Source of the DNA: Streptomyces sp. D2-8
GTDB taxonomy: Bacteria; Actinomycetota; Actinomycetes; Streptomycetales; Streptomycetaceae
Length of the DNA: 64,000 nt
NCBI RefSeq assembly: GCF_023184515.1
Contig: NZ_JAAHBP010000003.1
Span: 1-64,000, forward strand
Direction: 5' to 3'
The notes beneath the pieces were generated by a model. The model ran no database searches and was not told the origin of the DNA. It worked only from the letters and a program-made list of their open reading frames with translations. Below, piece after piece: positions 8,421 through 16,702 of this stretch. The position numbers were made by a program, and so were the translations under genes. Within the stretch, counting starts at the first letter, position 1. Each line of letters begins with the position of its first letter.

Positions 8421-9591
8421 GCTGGGCGGCGGCACCCGTCGTCTCCAGCCAGTTGACGTCGTAGCTCAGGACGAGCCGCCCGTCGCCGCTCAGCACCGGA
8501 TGCGCCTGCGGGTTGTAGGCGGCCACCTGCCCCTGCGGCAACGGCGGGCTGAACTCCTTCGCCGGCCCGTGCCACGGCCCGGCGGGCGAGCAGGCCCAGT
8601 AGGACGCCACGGTGGTCAGCCCCTTCGGGCCGGCTGCCATCGTGAACAGCACGTACGTGCCGCCGTTCCGGACGACCGAGAACGCGCTGCCCACGCCCTT
8701 GCGCCGACCGTCCCCGAGCACCGGCCGGGGGCGGGCGCCGGGCACCCATGCCGAGCCGCTCCAGTACTGCCAGGCCGCCGGATCCGCGAGCCCGCCCTCC
8801 GGTACGCGGGCCGCGTACGCGTGCGAGGCGGGGCGGGAGGCGGCCCGGCCGTCGTCGCCGCCGAACACATAGGTCCAGCCGTCCTCCTCGACCAGCGTCG
8901 TGCCGAACAGCACGCGCCGGGACGGGTCGGGGACCAGCTGCTGGTCGAGCACCTTGACGATCGACTCCAGGCGCAGGCCGGGCAGCGACAGGGTGGCGAC
9001 CTCGGTGGCGGTGGGCACGCCGTAGATCCAGGGGGCCTGCCCCGCCGTGCGCACCCACAGCAGCACCCGGACGACCTGCTCCGAGGAGCCGGGGGAGCGG
9101 GGTTCGACGCGGGCGGCGACCGGCCAGCGCCACTGGTTCGGAGCCGGGTCGGCGAACAGCGGGGCGGGCAGGGTGCTGTCGAGCCGGCCGTCGCGCATCA
9201 GCACGGCCGAGTTGCGCACCAGCGGTGTGGTGGCGTCCCGCCAGGCGTAGGACTCGCCGTGCGGGTTGGGCGGGCCGTACACCCGGCCCAGGTAGGTGTC
9301 CGAGAACAGCCACAGCACCCGGCCGTCCGGCAGCCGCACCGAGTGGGTTCCGTCGCCGCCGGTCCAGTCGTCCGTGCGGCTCGCGTCGTCGCCGTAGCGG
9401 GCGAACTCGGCGGTGAGGCCCTCGTCCGCCTTCCAGGAGCCGACCGTGAGCGCCTCACAGCCGCGGTCGTCGTCCGAACCGTCGTCCGGCAGGGCGATGA
9501 GCAGCGCGGCGCCGAGAACCAGGACCAGCAGCAGGCCGATCCCGGTTCCCGTGCGCTGTCGTGCTCGTGCTTCTCCTGAGTCGTCGGGCAC
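8356..9591 (-). CDS. Membrane-anchored five-bladed-propeller protein (DUF4185/DUF5005-like)
   Basis: A 411-residue predicted extracytoplasmic protein. After a short basic head there is one hydrophobic segment (GIGLLLVLVLGAALLIAL) that can act as signal anchor. The rest resembles glycosidase-like propellers: GDGTHSVRLPDGRVLWLFSDT, LVRNSAVLMRDG, WPVAARVEP, FGTTLVEEDGWTYVFGGDD and SYDVNWLET. The GTG start at 9591 is 11 bases after the sialidase stop, which suggests translational coupling in a two-gene operon, so a role with sialylated or similar glycans is plausible. I see no defined catalytic residues. It overlaps the convergent transporter gene at its 3' end. Confidence 0.72.
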   Translation of the reverse strand: MPDDSGEARARQRTGTGIGLLLVLVLGAALLIALPDDGSDDDRGCEALTVGSWKADEGLTAEFARYGDDASRTDDWTGGDGTHSVRLPDGRVLWLFSDTYLGRVYGPPNPHGESYAWRDATTPLVRNSAVLMRDGRLDSTLPAPLFADPAPNQWRWPVAARVEPRSPGSSEQVVRVLLWVRTAGQAPWIYGVPTATEVATLSLPGLRLESIVKVLDQQLVPDPSRRVLFGTTLVEEDGWTYVFGGDDGRAASRPASHAYAARVPEGGLADPAAWQYWSGSAWVPGARPRPVLGDGRRKGVGSAFSVVRNGGTYVLFTMAAGPKGLTTVASYWACSPAGPWHGPAKEFSPPLPQGQVAAYNPQAHPVLSGDGRLVLSYDVNWLETTGAAAQLSRNVSLYRPRFVTLRLAPAR

Positions 9592-9602
9592 GTTCCGTGA
9601 CG

Positions 9603-11474
9603 TTAGTTGCTGCCGCTCACCTGGTCCATGGGCAGCCACAGCACCGTGCCCCGGGAGGCCGCGCCCGAGGCGCCGGAGGCCAACTCCCGGTCGCTCAGGG
9701 CCCGGTTCCACACGCGGACGTCGTCGATCGCCCCGGTCAGGAACGCCCGGCTGTCCATGCGCTGGCCGATGTGCACGCCGAACGGGGAGTTGCGGCTGAC
9801 CGAGCCCGGCACGTCAGCGGTGCCGATCGCCTCGCCGTCGAGGAAGAGCGTCAGCCGCCCTCCGCCGCGGCGCAGCGCCAGGTGATGCCAACGGCCGTCG
9901 TTGCGGGCGCCGTCGGTCCAGACCGAGGCCGACCTGACGGTCGTCGCGCCCGACCTGGTGGTGATCAGTCCCCGGACCCGGTCGCTCGCCGGTTCCCCGC
10001 GCAGCCAGATCTGCGGCTGGGTGCTGCCGATGCCGCCCATCCACAGGAAGGGCTGCTCGCCGCTCGTGGCCGTGTAGCGGAAGTGCAGCGAGGCCGTGAA
10101 GTCCCCCTCGCCGAGCGGTAGCCGGGATCGGTAGGGCAGGCGTACGGCGTCGTCGGTGCCGTCGAAGGACAGCGCGCCGCCGCGGACACCGGCCGTCCGC
10201 CCGGCACCGCCGAGCACGGCCGCGGGCCTGGCGCCCGGCGCCGCGTCGCGCGTGGTCGGGTCGGCGCCCCGGCGCGGCTTCAGCCAGTCCTCGGTGAAGC
10301 GGGCGAAGCGGATCTCGTCGCGTGCGTCGACCGCGCCGCCCTCGTACAGCAGGCCCACCGTCGTGCCGTCGACGGCCGCCATGTCGGAGTAGCCGGACCA
10401 GTCCGTGGTGACGACCGTGCCCCGGTCCACGCTCTCCCAGGTGTGCCCGCCGTCGTAGGAGGAGCGGACCATCATCGTCCGGCGGCGGTCGGGGTCGGCC
10501 GGGGCGGACAGCAGCATCCGGCCGCCGAGGCGCAGGGTCGCGCCCTGGACCTGCGGGGTGTACAGGTCCGGGAGGTCGCGGAAGGGCGTGGCGAAGCTGT
10601 CGCCGCCGTCCGGGCTGAGGGTCTGGGAGCGGTGGCCCAGGTCGGTGCCGTCCTGCTCCCGGCCGCTGACGAGGAGGGAGCCGTCGACGCGTTCGGTGAG
10701 CGTCACCTCGGACGGTTTCTGCCGGAAGGTGCCGTCCTGCGCTATGGGCCAGGTGTCCGTGGCGCCGACCCGCCAGGAGTCGCCGCCGTCGTCGCTGACG
10801 ATGAGGGCCGCGTGGTTGGCGGAGACCCGGCTGCCGTTCCACGTCTCGGTGTTGACGCCGAACACGAGCCGCCCGGGGTGCTTGCCGCGGGTCAGCTGGA
10901 TGCCGTGCACGGGACCGGTGGCGTACCAGGAGTTCCAGTGCTCGGGCAGGATCTCGTCGCTCAGGTCGCGCGGCTCGGACCAGGTCCGGCCGTCGTCGTC
11001 GCTGTACTGCAGGTGCGGGGTGCGGTCGCAGGGGATGGAGCAGTTCCCGGCGTCCGTGCGTCCGGTGTTGTACGTCTCGGCCAGCAGGATCCGGCCGGTC
11101 GTGCGGTCCACGAGGGGCGCGGGGTTGCCGTGTGTGTCGCCCGAGCCCTCGGTGACGACCCGGAGCGGCCCCCAGGTGCGGCCGCCGTCGGTGGAGCGCT
11201 TGACGACGATGTCGATGTCGGCGGCGTCACCGCAGTTGAGGACGCGGCCCTCGGCGAAGGCGAGCAGCGTGCCGCTGGTGGTGCGCACGATCGCCGGAAT
11301 CCGGAAGCAGGCGTAGCCCGGGTCCTGGGACGCCTTGAAGAGCACCTGTTGTTCCAACTCCGCCAAGGGAGTGCCGGGTTGGCTGTGCGCCGCGGCGGTG
11401 GGCGCGAGCAGTGCCCCGGCGGCGACAGCGGCTGTCAGGGTGGATCTCAGGCGTGCGCGAAGACCTGACGGCAT
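9603..11474 (-). CDS. Secreted exo-alpha-sialidase with C-terminal LamG-like domain
   Basis: A 623-residue extracellular neuraminidase. A signal peptide ends near PTAAA/HSQPG. The catalytic six-bladed propeller has the FRIPAIV motif (CFRIPAIVRTTSG) with the Arg of the triad, and several Asp boxes: STDGGRTWG, SDDDGRTWS, SDDGGDSW, SPDGGDSF and SYDGGHTW. Further conserved blocks are NPAPLVDRTTGRI and GPVHGIQLTRG. A concanavalin/LamG-type domain (about 470-620, LSFDGTDDAVRLPY onward) probably binds glycan. Start chosen at the second ATG (11474), which has GGCAGG seven bases upstream; the ATG at 11492 is the alternative. The next gene begins 11 bases after its stop. Confidence 0.93.
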   Translation of the reverse strand: MPSGLRARLRSTLTAAVAAGALLAPTAAAHSQPGTPLAELEQQVLFKASQDPGYACFRIPAIVRTTSGTLLAFAEGRVLNCGDAADIDIVVKRSTDGGRTWGPLRVVTEGSGDTHGNPAPLVDRTTGRILLAETYNTGRTDAGNCSIPCDRTPHLQYSDDDGRTWSEPRDLSDEILPEHWNSWYATGPVHGIQLTRGKHPGRLVFGVNTETWNGSRVSANHAALIVSDDGGDSWRVGATDTWPIAQDGTFRQKPSEVTLTERVDGSLLVSGREQDGTDLGHRSQTLSPDGGDSFATPFRDLPDLYTPQVQGATLRLGGRMLLSAPADPDRRRTMMVRSSYDGGHTWESVDRGTVVTTDWSGYSDMAAVDGTTVGLLYEGGAVDARDEIRFARFTEDWLKPRRGADPTTRDAAPGARPAAVLGGAGRTAGVRGGALSFDGTDDAVRLPYRSRLPLGEGDFTASLHFRYTATSGEQPFLWMGGIGSTQPQIWLRGEPASDRVRGLITTRSGATTVRSASVWTDGARNDGRWHHLALRRGGGRLTLFLDGEAIGTADVPGSVSRNSPFGVHIGQRMDSRAFLTGAIDDVRVWNRALSDRELASGASGAASRGTVLWLPMDQVSGSN

Positions 11475-11530
11475 GGTCGACCTGCCCTTCATGCGTCTGT
11501 CGGCTGGACCACCGGGGCATGGGCACAGAC

Positions 11531-11552
11531 ATTCGGACATCCCACGTCCAAT
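11531..11552. promoter_or_regulatory. Candidate operator upstream of the sialidase gene
   Basis: An imperfect inverted repeat: attcggac, a 7-base spacer, then gtccaat. It lies about 60-80 bases upstream of the sialidase start in a short, lower-GC promoter region. The binding protein is unknown; GntR-type regulators use sites of this size. Confidence 0.45.
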
Positions 11553-11605
11553 GTGTGGGCCACAGACGGTACTTGGGTTCTCGGACCCCCCACAAGAAGC
11601 GTGCG

Positions 11606-12526
11606 TCAGGGGATCAGCACGACCTTGCCCAGGTTGGACCGCCCCTCGATCTCCCCGTGCGCCTTGGCCGCGTCCTCCAGGGCGAACTCCCCGTGGACGG
11701 CGGGCCTGAGCTCTCCCGCCGCGAACAGCCGCCACAGTTCCTCGCGCCACTGCTCGTACAACTCCGGCTTCCCGCGGGCGATACGGGCCATCTGGAACCC
11801 GATCACCGACTTGGCCCCCACGAGCAGGTCGTACGCCTGGATGGTGCCGCCGCCCGAGCTGTACGCCACCAGGCGTCCCTCCGGGGCGAGGGCGGCGAGG
11901 GCCGGGGTGAGCAGCTCGCCGCCGACCGCGTCCAGGGCGTAGTCGACCGGGGTGCCCCAGCTGTCGTCGTCGTACGTGATGACGTGGTGGTCGGCGCCGA
12001 GGCCCCGGACGAAGTCGGCCTTGGCCGGGTCGGAGACGGCTCCCACGACCCGTCCGGCGCCGCGCGTCCTGGCCAGCTGCACGGCCAGATGGCCGACCCC
12101 GCTCGCGGCGGCGGTGACCAGGGCCGACTCGCCCGGCTCGGGGCGAGCCGCCTCCAGGGCGCCGAGGGCGACCAGGCCGCTGCGGACCAGGGCGACCGCG
12201 TCGACGGCGCTCGCGCCGGGCGGGACCGGGGAGGCCATGGCCTCGTGCAGCAGCGCGAAGTCTGCGTAGCCGTGGCCGAAGCAGAGCCCGGTCACCCGGT
12301 CGCCGGTGCCGAAGCGGGTGATGCCCTCGCCGGCGGCCACGACCTCGCCGGCGATCTCACCGCCGAGCGGGCCGGGCTCGGCCGCCTCGGTGACCTTGCG
12401 TACGGCCGGGAGCGTGACGCCGATCGCCTCCGTGCGCACGAGCAGCTCTCCCGGGCCGGGCTCGGGGAGCAGTGCCTCCTCCACGAACAGGGGGCCGCCT
12501 CGGGATTCGTAGCGGACGCGGCGCAT
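11606..12526 (-). CDS. Zinc-independent MDR oxidoreductase (quinone-oxidoreductase type)
   Basis: A 306-residue NADPH-dependent medium-chain reductase. The N-terminal GroES-like domain (LPEPGPGELLVRTEAIGV, GGEIAGEVVAAGEGITRF, GDRVTGL) is followed by a Rossmann domain (ALVTAAASGVGHLAVQLARTRG). The Cys/His/Glu set that binds catalytic zinc in alcohol dehydrogenases is not present, matching the quinone oxidoreductase branch. It is divergent from a MarR gene with a 38-bp perfect palindrome between them, a layout typical of redox- or quinone-responsive MarR control. Physiological substrate unknown. Confidence 0.9.
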   Translation of the reverse strand: MRRVRYESRGGPLFVEEALLPEPGPGELLVRTEAIGVTLPAVRKVTEAAEPGPLGGEIAGEVVAAGEGITRFGTGDRVTGLCFGHGYADFALLHEAMASPVPPGASAVDAVALVRSGLVALGALEAARPEPGESALVTAAASGVGHLAVQLARTRGAGRVVGAVSDPAKADFVRGLGADHHVITYDDDSWGTPVDYALDAVGGELLTPALAALAPEGRLVAYSSGGGTIQAYDLLVGAKSVIGFQMARIARGKPELYEQWREELWRLFAAGELRPAVHGEFALEDAAKAHGEIEGRSNLGKVVLIP

Positions 12527-12540
12527 CGGACCTCCGGGGT

Positions 12541-12578
12541 CGTTGGTGATCCCAACGAATTCGTTGGGATCACCAACG
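12541..12578. promoter_or_regulatory. 38-bp perfect palindrome, probable MarR operator
   Basis: Each 19-base arm reads cgttggtgatcccaacgaa in one direction, and the two meet at an EcoRI-like gaattc centre. Inside each arm, cgttggNNNNcccaacg-type symmetry gives nested half-sites, so two dimers could bind. The site lies 14 bases from the oxidoreductase start and just before a -10-like tatagt (12580-12585) reading toward the MarR gene, so binding would block both promoters. Confidence 0.85.
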
Positions 12579-12579
12579 G

Positions 12580-12585
12580 TATAGT
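12580..12585 (+). promoter_or_regulatory. Candidate -10 box for the MarR gene
   Basis: The hexamer tatagt sits directly beside the 38-bp palindrome and about 45 bases before the MarR start, in an AT-rich patch that is unusual for this genome. A matching -35 would fall inside the palindrome, which fits repression by occlusion. Confidence 0.5.
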
Positions 12586-12629
12586 ACGATCATAGGAAGG
12601 ACCAATGATTTCTTGGTTAGGCTGCGGTC

Positions 12630-13067
12630 ATGTCGGAAGCCCCCCTCCCCGCGATCCGTTCCCTGCCCAGCTGGCTGCTCGGCCGCGCCGCCGCCCGGGG
12701 CCGGGCCCTGGTGGCCGAGGCGCTGGCCGAGGAGGACATGCGGATGTGGCATCACGTGGTGCTGTCCGCCGTCCGCGACCTCGGCCCCGTCGCCCAGGCC
12801 GACCTCGGCCGCGGGGTCGGCCTGGACCCGAAGGACCTGGTCGGCGTCCTCAACGACCTCCAGTCGGCCGGCCTGGTGGTACGCGAGCCGGATCCGAGGG
12901 ACCGCCGCAAGAACGCGGTGTCCCTCACCGCGCGGGGAGCACGGCTGCTGAAGCGCTGCGAGAAGGCGGCCCGCGCGGCCAACGACGAACTGCTCGCGCC
13001 GCTGTCGGCGGCCGAGCGGGAGCAGTTCACCGGGATGCTGCGACGGATATCCGGCACGGCCGGCTGA
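12630..13067 (+). CDS. MarR-family transcriptional regulator
   Basis: A 145-residue winged-helix repressor. The DNA-binding region is clear: LGPVAQADLGRGVGLDPKD (recognition helix) then VREPDPRDRRKNAVSLTARG, the MarR wing signature DxRDRRxxxxxLT. The terminal helices would form the dimer interface. It has no Cys in its sequence, arguing against thiol-oxidation sensing and for ligand binding. It is divergent from the oxidoreductase gene and probably autoregulates through the shared palindrome. The ATG at 12630 was chosen because the family N-terminus aligns there; the upstream ATG at 12605 is out of frame. Confidence 0.9.
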   Translation: MSEAPLPAIRSLPSWLLGRAAARGRALVAEALAEEDMRMWHHVVLSAVRDLGPVAQADLGRGVGLDPKDLVGVLNDLQSAGLVVREPDPRDRRKNAVSLTARGARLLKRCEKAARAANDELLAPLSAAEREQFTGMLRRISGTAG

Positions 13068-13088
13068 AGCCGCGGGACAGGGCTGAGA

Positions 13089-13135
13089 CGGGGCCCCTGC
13101 GGCGCAGGGGGCGCTCCCCGCCGGTCGGGGCCCCG
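13089..13135. terminator. Bidirectional hairpin between marR-type gene and fdhD
   Basis: Positions 13089-13097 (cggggcccc) pair with the complementary run at 13126-13135, with a GC-rich inner region that can pair further. It separates two convergent genes. Confidence 0.7.
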
Positions 13136-13159
13136 CCGCCGTGTCGCGGAGGAACCTGC

Positions 13160-14008
13160 TCAGCCCTGGGCGGCCGCGGCCCGCAGGACGATGCGGTCCT
13201 CACCCGCGTACACGTTCATGGAGCTGCCCCGCAGGAAGCCCACCAGCGTCAGGCCCGTCTCGACGGCCAGGTCCACCGCCAGCGACGACGGCGCCGACAC
13301 GGCCGCCAGGACGGGGATGCCGGCCATCACGGCCTTCTGCGCCAGCTCGAAGGAGGCCCGGCCCGAGACGAGCAGGATCGCCCGGGACAGCGGCAGCTCC
13401 CCGTTCTGCAGGGCGCGGCCGACCAGCTTGTCGACCGCGTTGTGCCGGCCCACGTCCTCCCGGACGTCCAGCAGCTCGCCGTCTTCCGAGAACAGGGCCG
13501 CCGCGTGCAGGCCCCCGGTCCGGTCGAAGACCCGCTGGGCCGCGCGCAGCCGGTCGGGGAGGCTCGCGAGCAGCTCGGGGGAGACCCGGAGCGGGGGAGT
13601 GTCGGCGACGGTCCACCGGGCCGTGGTGCGCACCGCGTCCAGCGACGCCTTCCCGCACAGCCCGCAGGAGGACGTGGTGTAGACGTTGCGCTCCAGCGTG
13701 ATGTCGGGGATCACCACGCCCGGGGCCGTCTTCACGTCGACCACGTTGTACGTGTTCGAGCCGTCGACCGTAGCCCCGGCGCAGTAGACGATGTTCTGCA
13801 GGTCCTGCTGCCCGGCCAGCACCCCCTCGCTCACCAGGAAGCCCGCCGCCAGCGCGAAGTCGTCGCCCGGGGTGCGCATGGTGATCGCCAGCGGCTTGCC
13901 GTTGAGCCGGATCTCCAGGGGTTCCTCGGCGACGAGCGTGTCCGGGCGGCTGGAGACCACCCCGTCCCGGATGCGGATCACCTTGCGTCGTTCCGTGACT
14001 CGTCCCAT
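13160..14008 (-). CDS. fdhD: FdhD, sulfurtransferase for formate dehydrogenase
   Basis: A 282-residue cytoplasmic accessory protein that passes sulfur from a desulfurase to the molybdenum cofactor of formate dehydrogenase, which is required for activity. Family signatures: EEPLEIRLNGKPLAITMRTP, DDFALAAGFLVSEG, the CxxC loop TSSCGLCGKASL (about residue 114), GGLHAAALF and DVGRHNAVDKLVG. It is the last gene of the formate dehydrogenase operon, 7 bases after the preceding stop, which ties it to that enzyme. Confidence 0.97.
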   Translation of the reverse strand: MGRVTERRKVIRIRDGVVSSRPDTLVAEEPLEIRLNGKPLAITMRTPGDDFALAAGFLVSEGVLAGQQDLQNIVYCAGATVDGSNTYNVVDVKTAPGVVIPDITLERNVYTTSSCGLCGKASLDAVRTTARWTVADTPPLRVSPELLASLPDRLRAAQRVFDRTGGLHAAALFSEDGELLDVREDVGRHNAVDKLVGRALQNGELPLSRAILLVSGRASFELAQKAVMAGIPVLAAVSAPSSLAVDLAVETGLTLVGFLRGSSMNVYAGEDRIVLRAAAAQG

Positions 14009-14015
14009 GTCCTGA

Positions 14016-14876
14016 TCAGTCCCGGTTCTGTACGTGCTGGTAGCCGAAGCGGCCCTTGATGCAGAGGTTGCCGTGGGTCACCGGGTTGTCGTGCGGCGAG
14101 GTGACCTTCACGATCTCATTGTCCTGCACGTTCAGCGTCAGGTTGCAGCCCACTCCGCAGTACGCGCACACCGTGGTCGTCTCCGTCTGCCGCTCCTCGT
14201 CCCACGTACCGGCCGCGCGCATGTCGAACTCGGACTTGAAGGACAGCGCGCCCGTCGGGCACACCTCGATGCAGTTCCCGCAGTACACGCACGCCGAGTC
14301 GGTCAGCGGCGCGTCGTGCTCCACGGCGATCCGGGCGTCGAAGCCGCGCCCGGCGACCGAGATCGCGAAGGTGTTCTGCCACTGGTCACCGCAGGCGTCG
14401 ACGCACTTGTAGCACAGGATGCACTTGTCGTAGTCGCGGACGTACAGGTCGTTGTCGACCTTCGGCTCCTCGTCCAGCCGTGCCGCGTCCGGGCCGAAGC
14501 GGTCCGGCTTCGCCTCGTACTCCTTCAGCCATCCGGCGACCTTCGGTGTCGTCGACAGGTCGACCGAGGACGCGAGGAGCTCCAGGACGACCTTGCGGCT
14601 GTGCCGGGCGCGCTCGGTGTCCGTGCGGACCTCCATGCCCGGCTCGGCCTTGCGGGAGCAGGCCGGGACGAGCGTCCTGGCCCCCTCGACCTCCACGACA
14701 CAGACCCGGCAGGCGTTCTTGGGACGCAGGGTGTCGCCCTCGCACAGGGTCGGGATGTCCTTCCCGGCCGCCCGGCAGGCATCCAGGACGGTCGAGCCCT
14801 CGGGGACCCGGGCCTGTTTGCCGTCGATGGTGAACTCCAGCATGCGGCGCGGGATCCCCAGCGGTGTGACGGTCAT
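14016..14876 (-). CDS. Iron-sulfur subunit: HoxU/NuoG-like ferredoxin fused to the 4Fe-4S head of a formate dehydrogenase alpha subunit
   Basis: A 286-residue electron-transfer subunit. Residues about 10-90 are a 2Fe-2S domain (TLCEGDTLRPKNACRVCVVE with a later Cys). A NuoG-type linker follows, then two 4Fe-4S motifs (CILCYKCVDACG and CVYCGNCIEVCP). The last 60 residues carry CAYCGVGCNL and NLCIKGRFGYQ, the 4Fe-4S domain that normally begins the catalytic subunit. The catalytic gene 16703-18628 lacks exactly this segment. Start at ATG 14876 overlaps the upstream stop by 4 bases (ATGA). Electrons probably pass from molybdenum through this chain to the NuoEF-like subunit. Confidence 0.9.
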   Translation of the reverse strand: MTVTPLGIPRRMLEFTIDGKQARVPEGSTVLDACRAAGKDIPTLCEGDTLRPKNACRVCVVEVEGARTLVPACSRKAEPGMEVRTDTERARHSRKVVLELLASSVDLSTTPKVAGWLKEYEAKPDRFGPDAARLDEEPKVDNDLYVRDYDKCILCYKCVDACGDQWQNTFAISVAGRGFDARIAVEHDAPLTDSACVYCGNCIEVCPTGALSFKSEFDMRAAGTWDEERQTETTTVCAYCGVGCNLTLNVQDNEIVKVTSPHDNPVTHGNLCIKGRFGYQHVQNRD

Positions 14877-16696
14877 TCGTACGCCCCCAGACGGTCGATG
14901 GCGGATTCCACGGCGTTCCACGCGGTCTGCCCGAGACCGCAGATCGAGGCGTCCCGCATGGCGCGGCCGACCTCCCGCAGCAGCGCGATGTCCCCGGCGG
15001 CGTCGGCACCGGTGCGCTCCGCGATCCGGTGCAGCGCCTCCTCCTGCCGCACCGTCCCGACCCGGCAGGGCACACACCGGCCGCACGACTCGTCCCGGAA
15101 GAACTCCGCGATGCGCAGCAGCAGCCGGGGCAGGGGCACGCTGTCGTCGAAGGCCATGACGACCCCCGAGCCGAGCGTCGTGCCCGCCTCCCGCGTCCCT
15201 TCGAAGGTGAGCGGGACGTCCAGCTCGTCGGCCCGTACGAAACCGCCGGCGGCCCCGCCGAGCAGCACCGCCCGCAGTCCTGCCCGCACTCCGGCCAGGG
15301 TGAGCACGTCTCCCAGCGTCGCGCCGAACGGCACCTCGTAGACACCGGGCCGCTCCACGCTCCCGGACACGCAGAACAGCTTCGGCCCGGTGGAGCGGCC
15401 GGTGCCGATCGCCGCGTACGCCGGGGCGCCCATGGTCAGGACCGGCAGGACGTTGACCAGCGTCTCCACGTTGTTCTCGACCGTCGGCTTGCCGAACAGG
15501 CCCTTCTCCACGGGGAACGGCGGCTTCGAGCGCGGCTCGCCCCGGTAGCCCTCGATGGAGTTGAACAGGGCCGTCTCCTCACCGCAGATGTAGGCGCCCG
15601 CGCCGCGCCGGATCTCGATGTCGAAGGAGTAGCCCTGGCCGAGGACGTCGTCGCCGAGCAGGCCCCGCGCGCGTGCCTGCGCGATCGCGTGCTCCAGCAG
15701 GTGCAGGGCGCGCGGGTACTCGCCGCGCAGATACAGGTAGCCCCGGTGGGCGCCGGTCGCGTACCCGGCGATCGTCATCGCCTCGACGAGCGCGTACGGG
15801 TCGCCCTCCATGAGGACCCGGTCCTTGAAGGTGCCCGGCTCGGACTCGTCGGCGTTGCAGACGAGGTAGTGCGGACGGTCGGGCTGGGACGCCGTGGCCT
15901 GCCACTTGCGGCCGGTGGGGAAGGCGGCGCCGCCGCGCCCGGCCAGGCCCGAGTCGGTGACCTCGCGGATGACCCCGGCCGGACCCAGCTCGAACGCCCG
16001 GCGCAAAGCGGCGTAACCGCCGTGGGCCCGGTAGTCGTCGAGGGACGACGGGTCGACCACGCCGACGCGGTGCAGCAGCATCAGACCGTCCCGCCCCGCC
16101 TGGGGCACCGCCAGTGCGGCCGGCGGCTCCTCGGGCGCGGAGCCGGGCGAGCTCGCGGCGAGCACGGCGTCCTGGACGGTCGCCGGCGCCGAGACCGCCG
16201 TACGGACCGGATCCCCGGCCTTGATCGCGAGCGCGGCCGGGGCGCGTTCGCACAGGCCCAGGCACGGGCCGCGCTCGACACGCACGCCGCTGCCGGGGCC
16301 CAGCCGCTCCTCGATCCCGGCGCACAGCTGAGGCGCCCCGGCCGCCGCGCACGCCAGGTCCGTGCACACGTGGAGCACGGTCGCCGGACGCGGCTCGACC
16401 GAGAACATGGCGTAGAAGGAGGCGACCCCGTACGCCTCCGCCGACGGCACCGTCAGCCGCCGGCACAGGTAGCCGAGGGCGCCGTCGCTGATCCAGCCGA
16501 CCCGGTCGTTGATCGCGTGCAGCCCCGGCAGCAGCAGGTCGCGGCGGTCCCGGGCCTCGCGTCCGCCGCGGGCCCACCTGAGATCGGCATCGGAACGGTC
16601 GGCGCCCTCCCACGAGGACTCCGGAGGCCCGAGCAGGGCGTCCACGGCCGCCCGCTCCTCGTCCGTCGGCTTGCTGTCACCGAAGTGCAGGTCCAC
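14873..16696 (-). CDS. NuoE-NuoF fusion, NAD+-reducing subunit of formate dehydrogenase
   Basis: A 607-residue diaphorase subunit. The N-terminal part (to about 160) is NuoE/thioredoxin-like with a 2Fe-2S set (HVCTDLACAAAGA, GPCLGLCERAP). The rest is NuoF: GRGGAAFPTGRKW (NADH-binding glycine loop), LVCNADESEPGTFKDR (FMN site), GAGAYICGEETALFNSIEG and the C-terminal 4Fe-4S motif SCGRCVPCRVGT. It would pass formate electrons to FMN and then NAD+. It starts 6 bases after the alpha-subunit stop and overlaps the next gene by 4 bases. Length and order resemble soluble NAD-dependent formate dehydrogenases (FdsB plus FdsG fused). Confidence 0.93.
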   Translation of the reverse strand: MDLHFGDSKPTDEERAAVDALLGPPESSWEGADRSDADLRWARGGREARDRRDLLLPGLHAINDRVGWISDGALGYLCRRLTVPSAEAYGVASFYAMFSVEPRPATVLHVCTDLACAAAGAPQLCAGIEERLGPGSGVRVERGPCLGLCERAPAALAIKAGDPVRTAVSAPATVQDAVLAASSPGSAPEEPPAALAVPQAGRDGLMLLHRVGVVDPSSLDDYRAHGGYAALRRAFELGPAGVIREVTDSGLAGRGGAAFPTGRKWQATASQPDRPHYLVCNADESEPGTFKDRVLMEGDPYALVEAMTIAGYATGAHRGYLYLRGEYPRALHLLEHAIAQARARGLLGDDVLGQGYSFDIEIRRGAGAYICGEETALFNSIEGYRGEPRSKPPFPVEKGLFGKPTVENNVETLVNVLPVLTMGAPAYAAIGTGRSTGPKLFCVSGSVERPGVYEVPFGATLGDVLTLAGVRAGLRAVLLGGAAGGFVRADELDVPLTFEGTREAGTTLGSGVVMAFDDSVPLPRLLLRIAEFFRDESCGRCVPCRVGTVRQEEALHRIAERTGADAAGDIALLREVGRAMRDASICGLGQTAWNAVESAIDRLGAYE

Positions 16697-16702
16697 GTGC
16701 GT

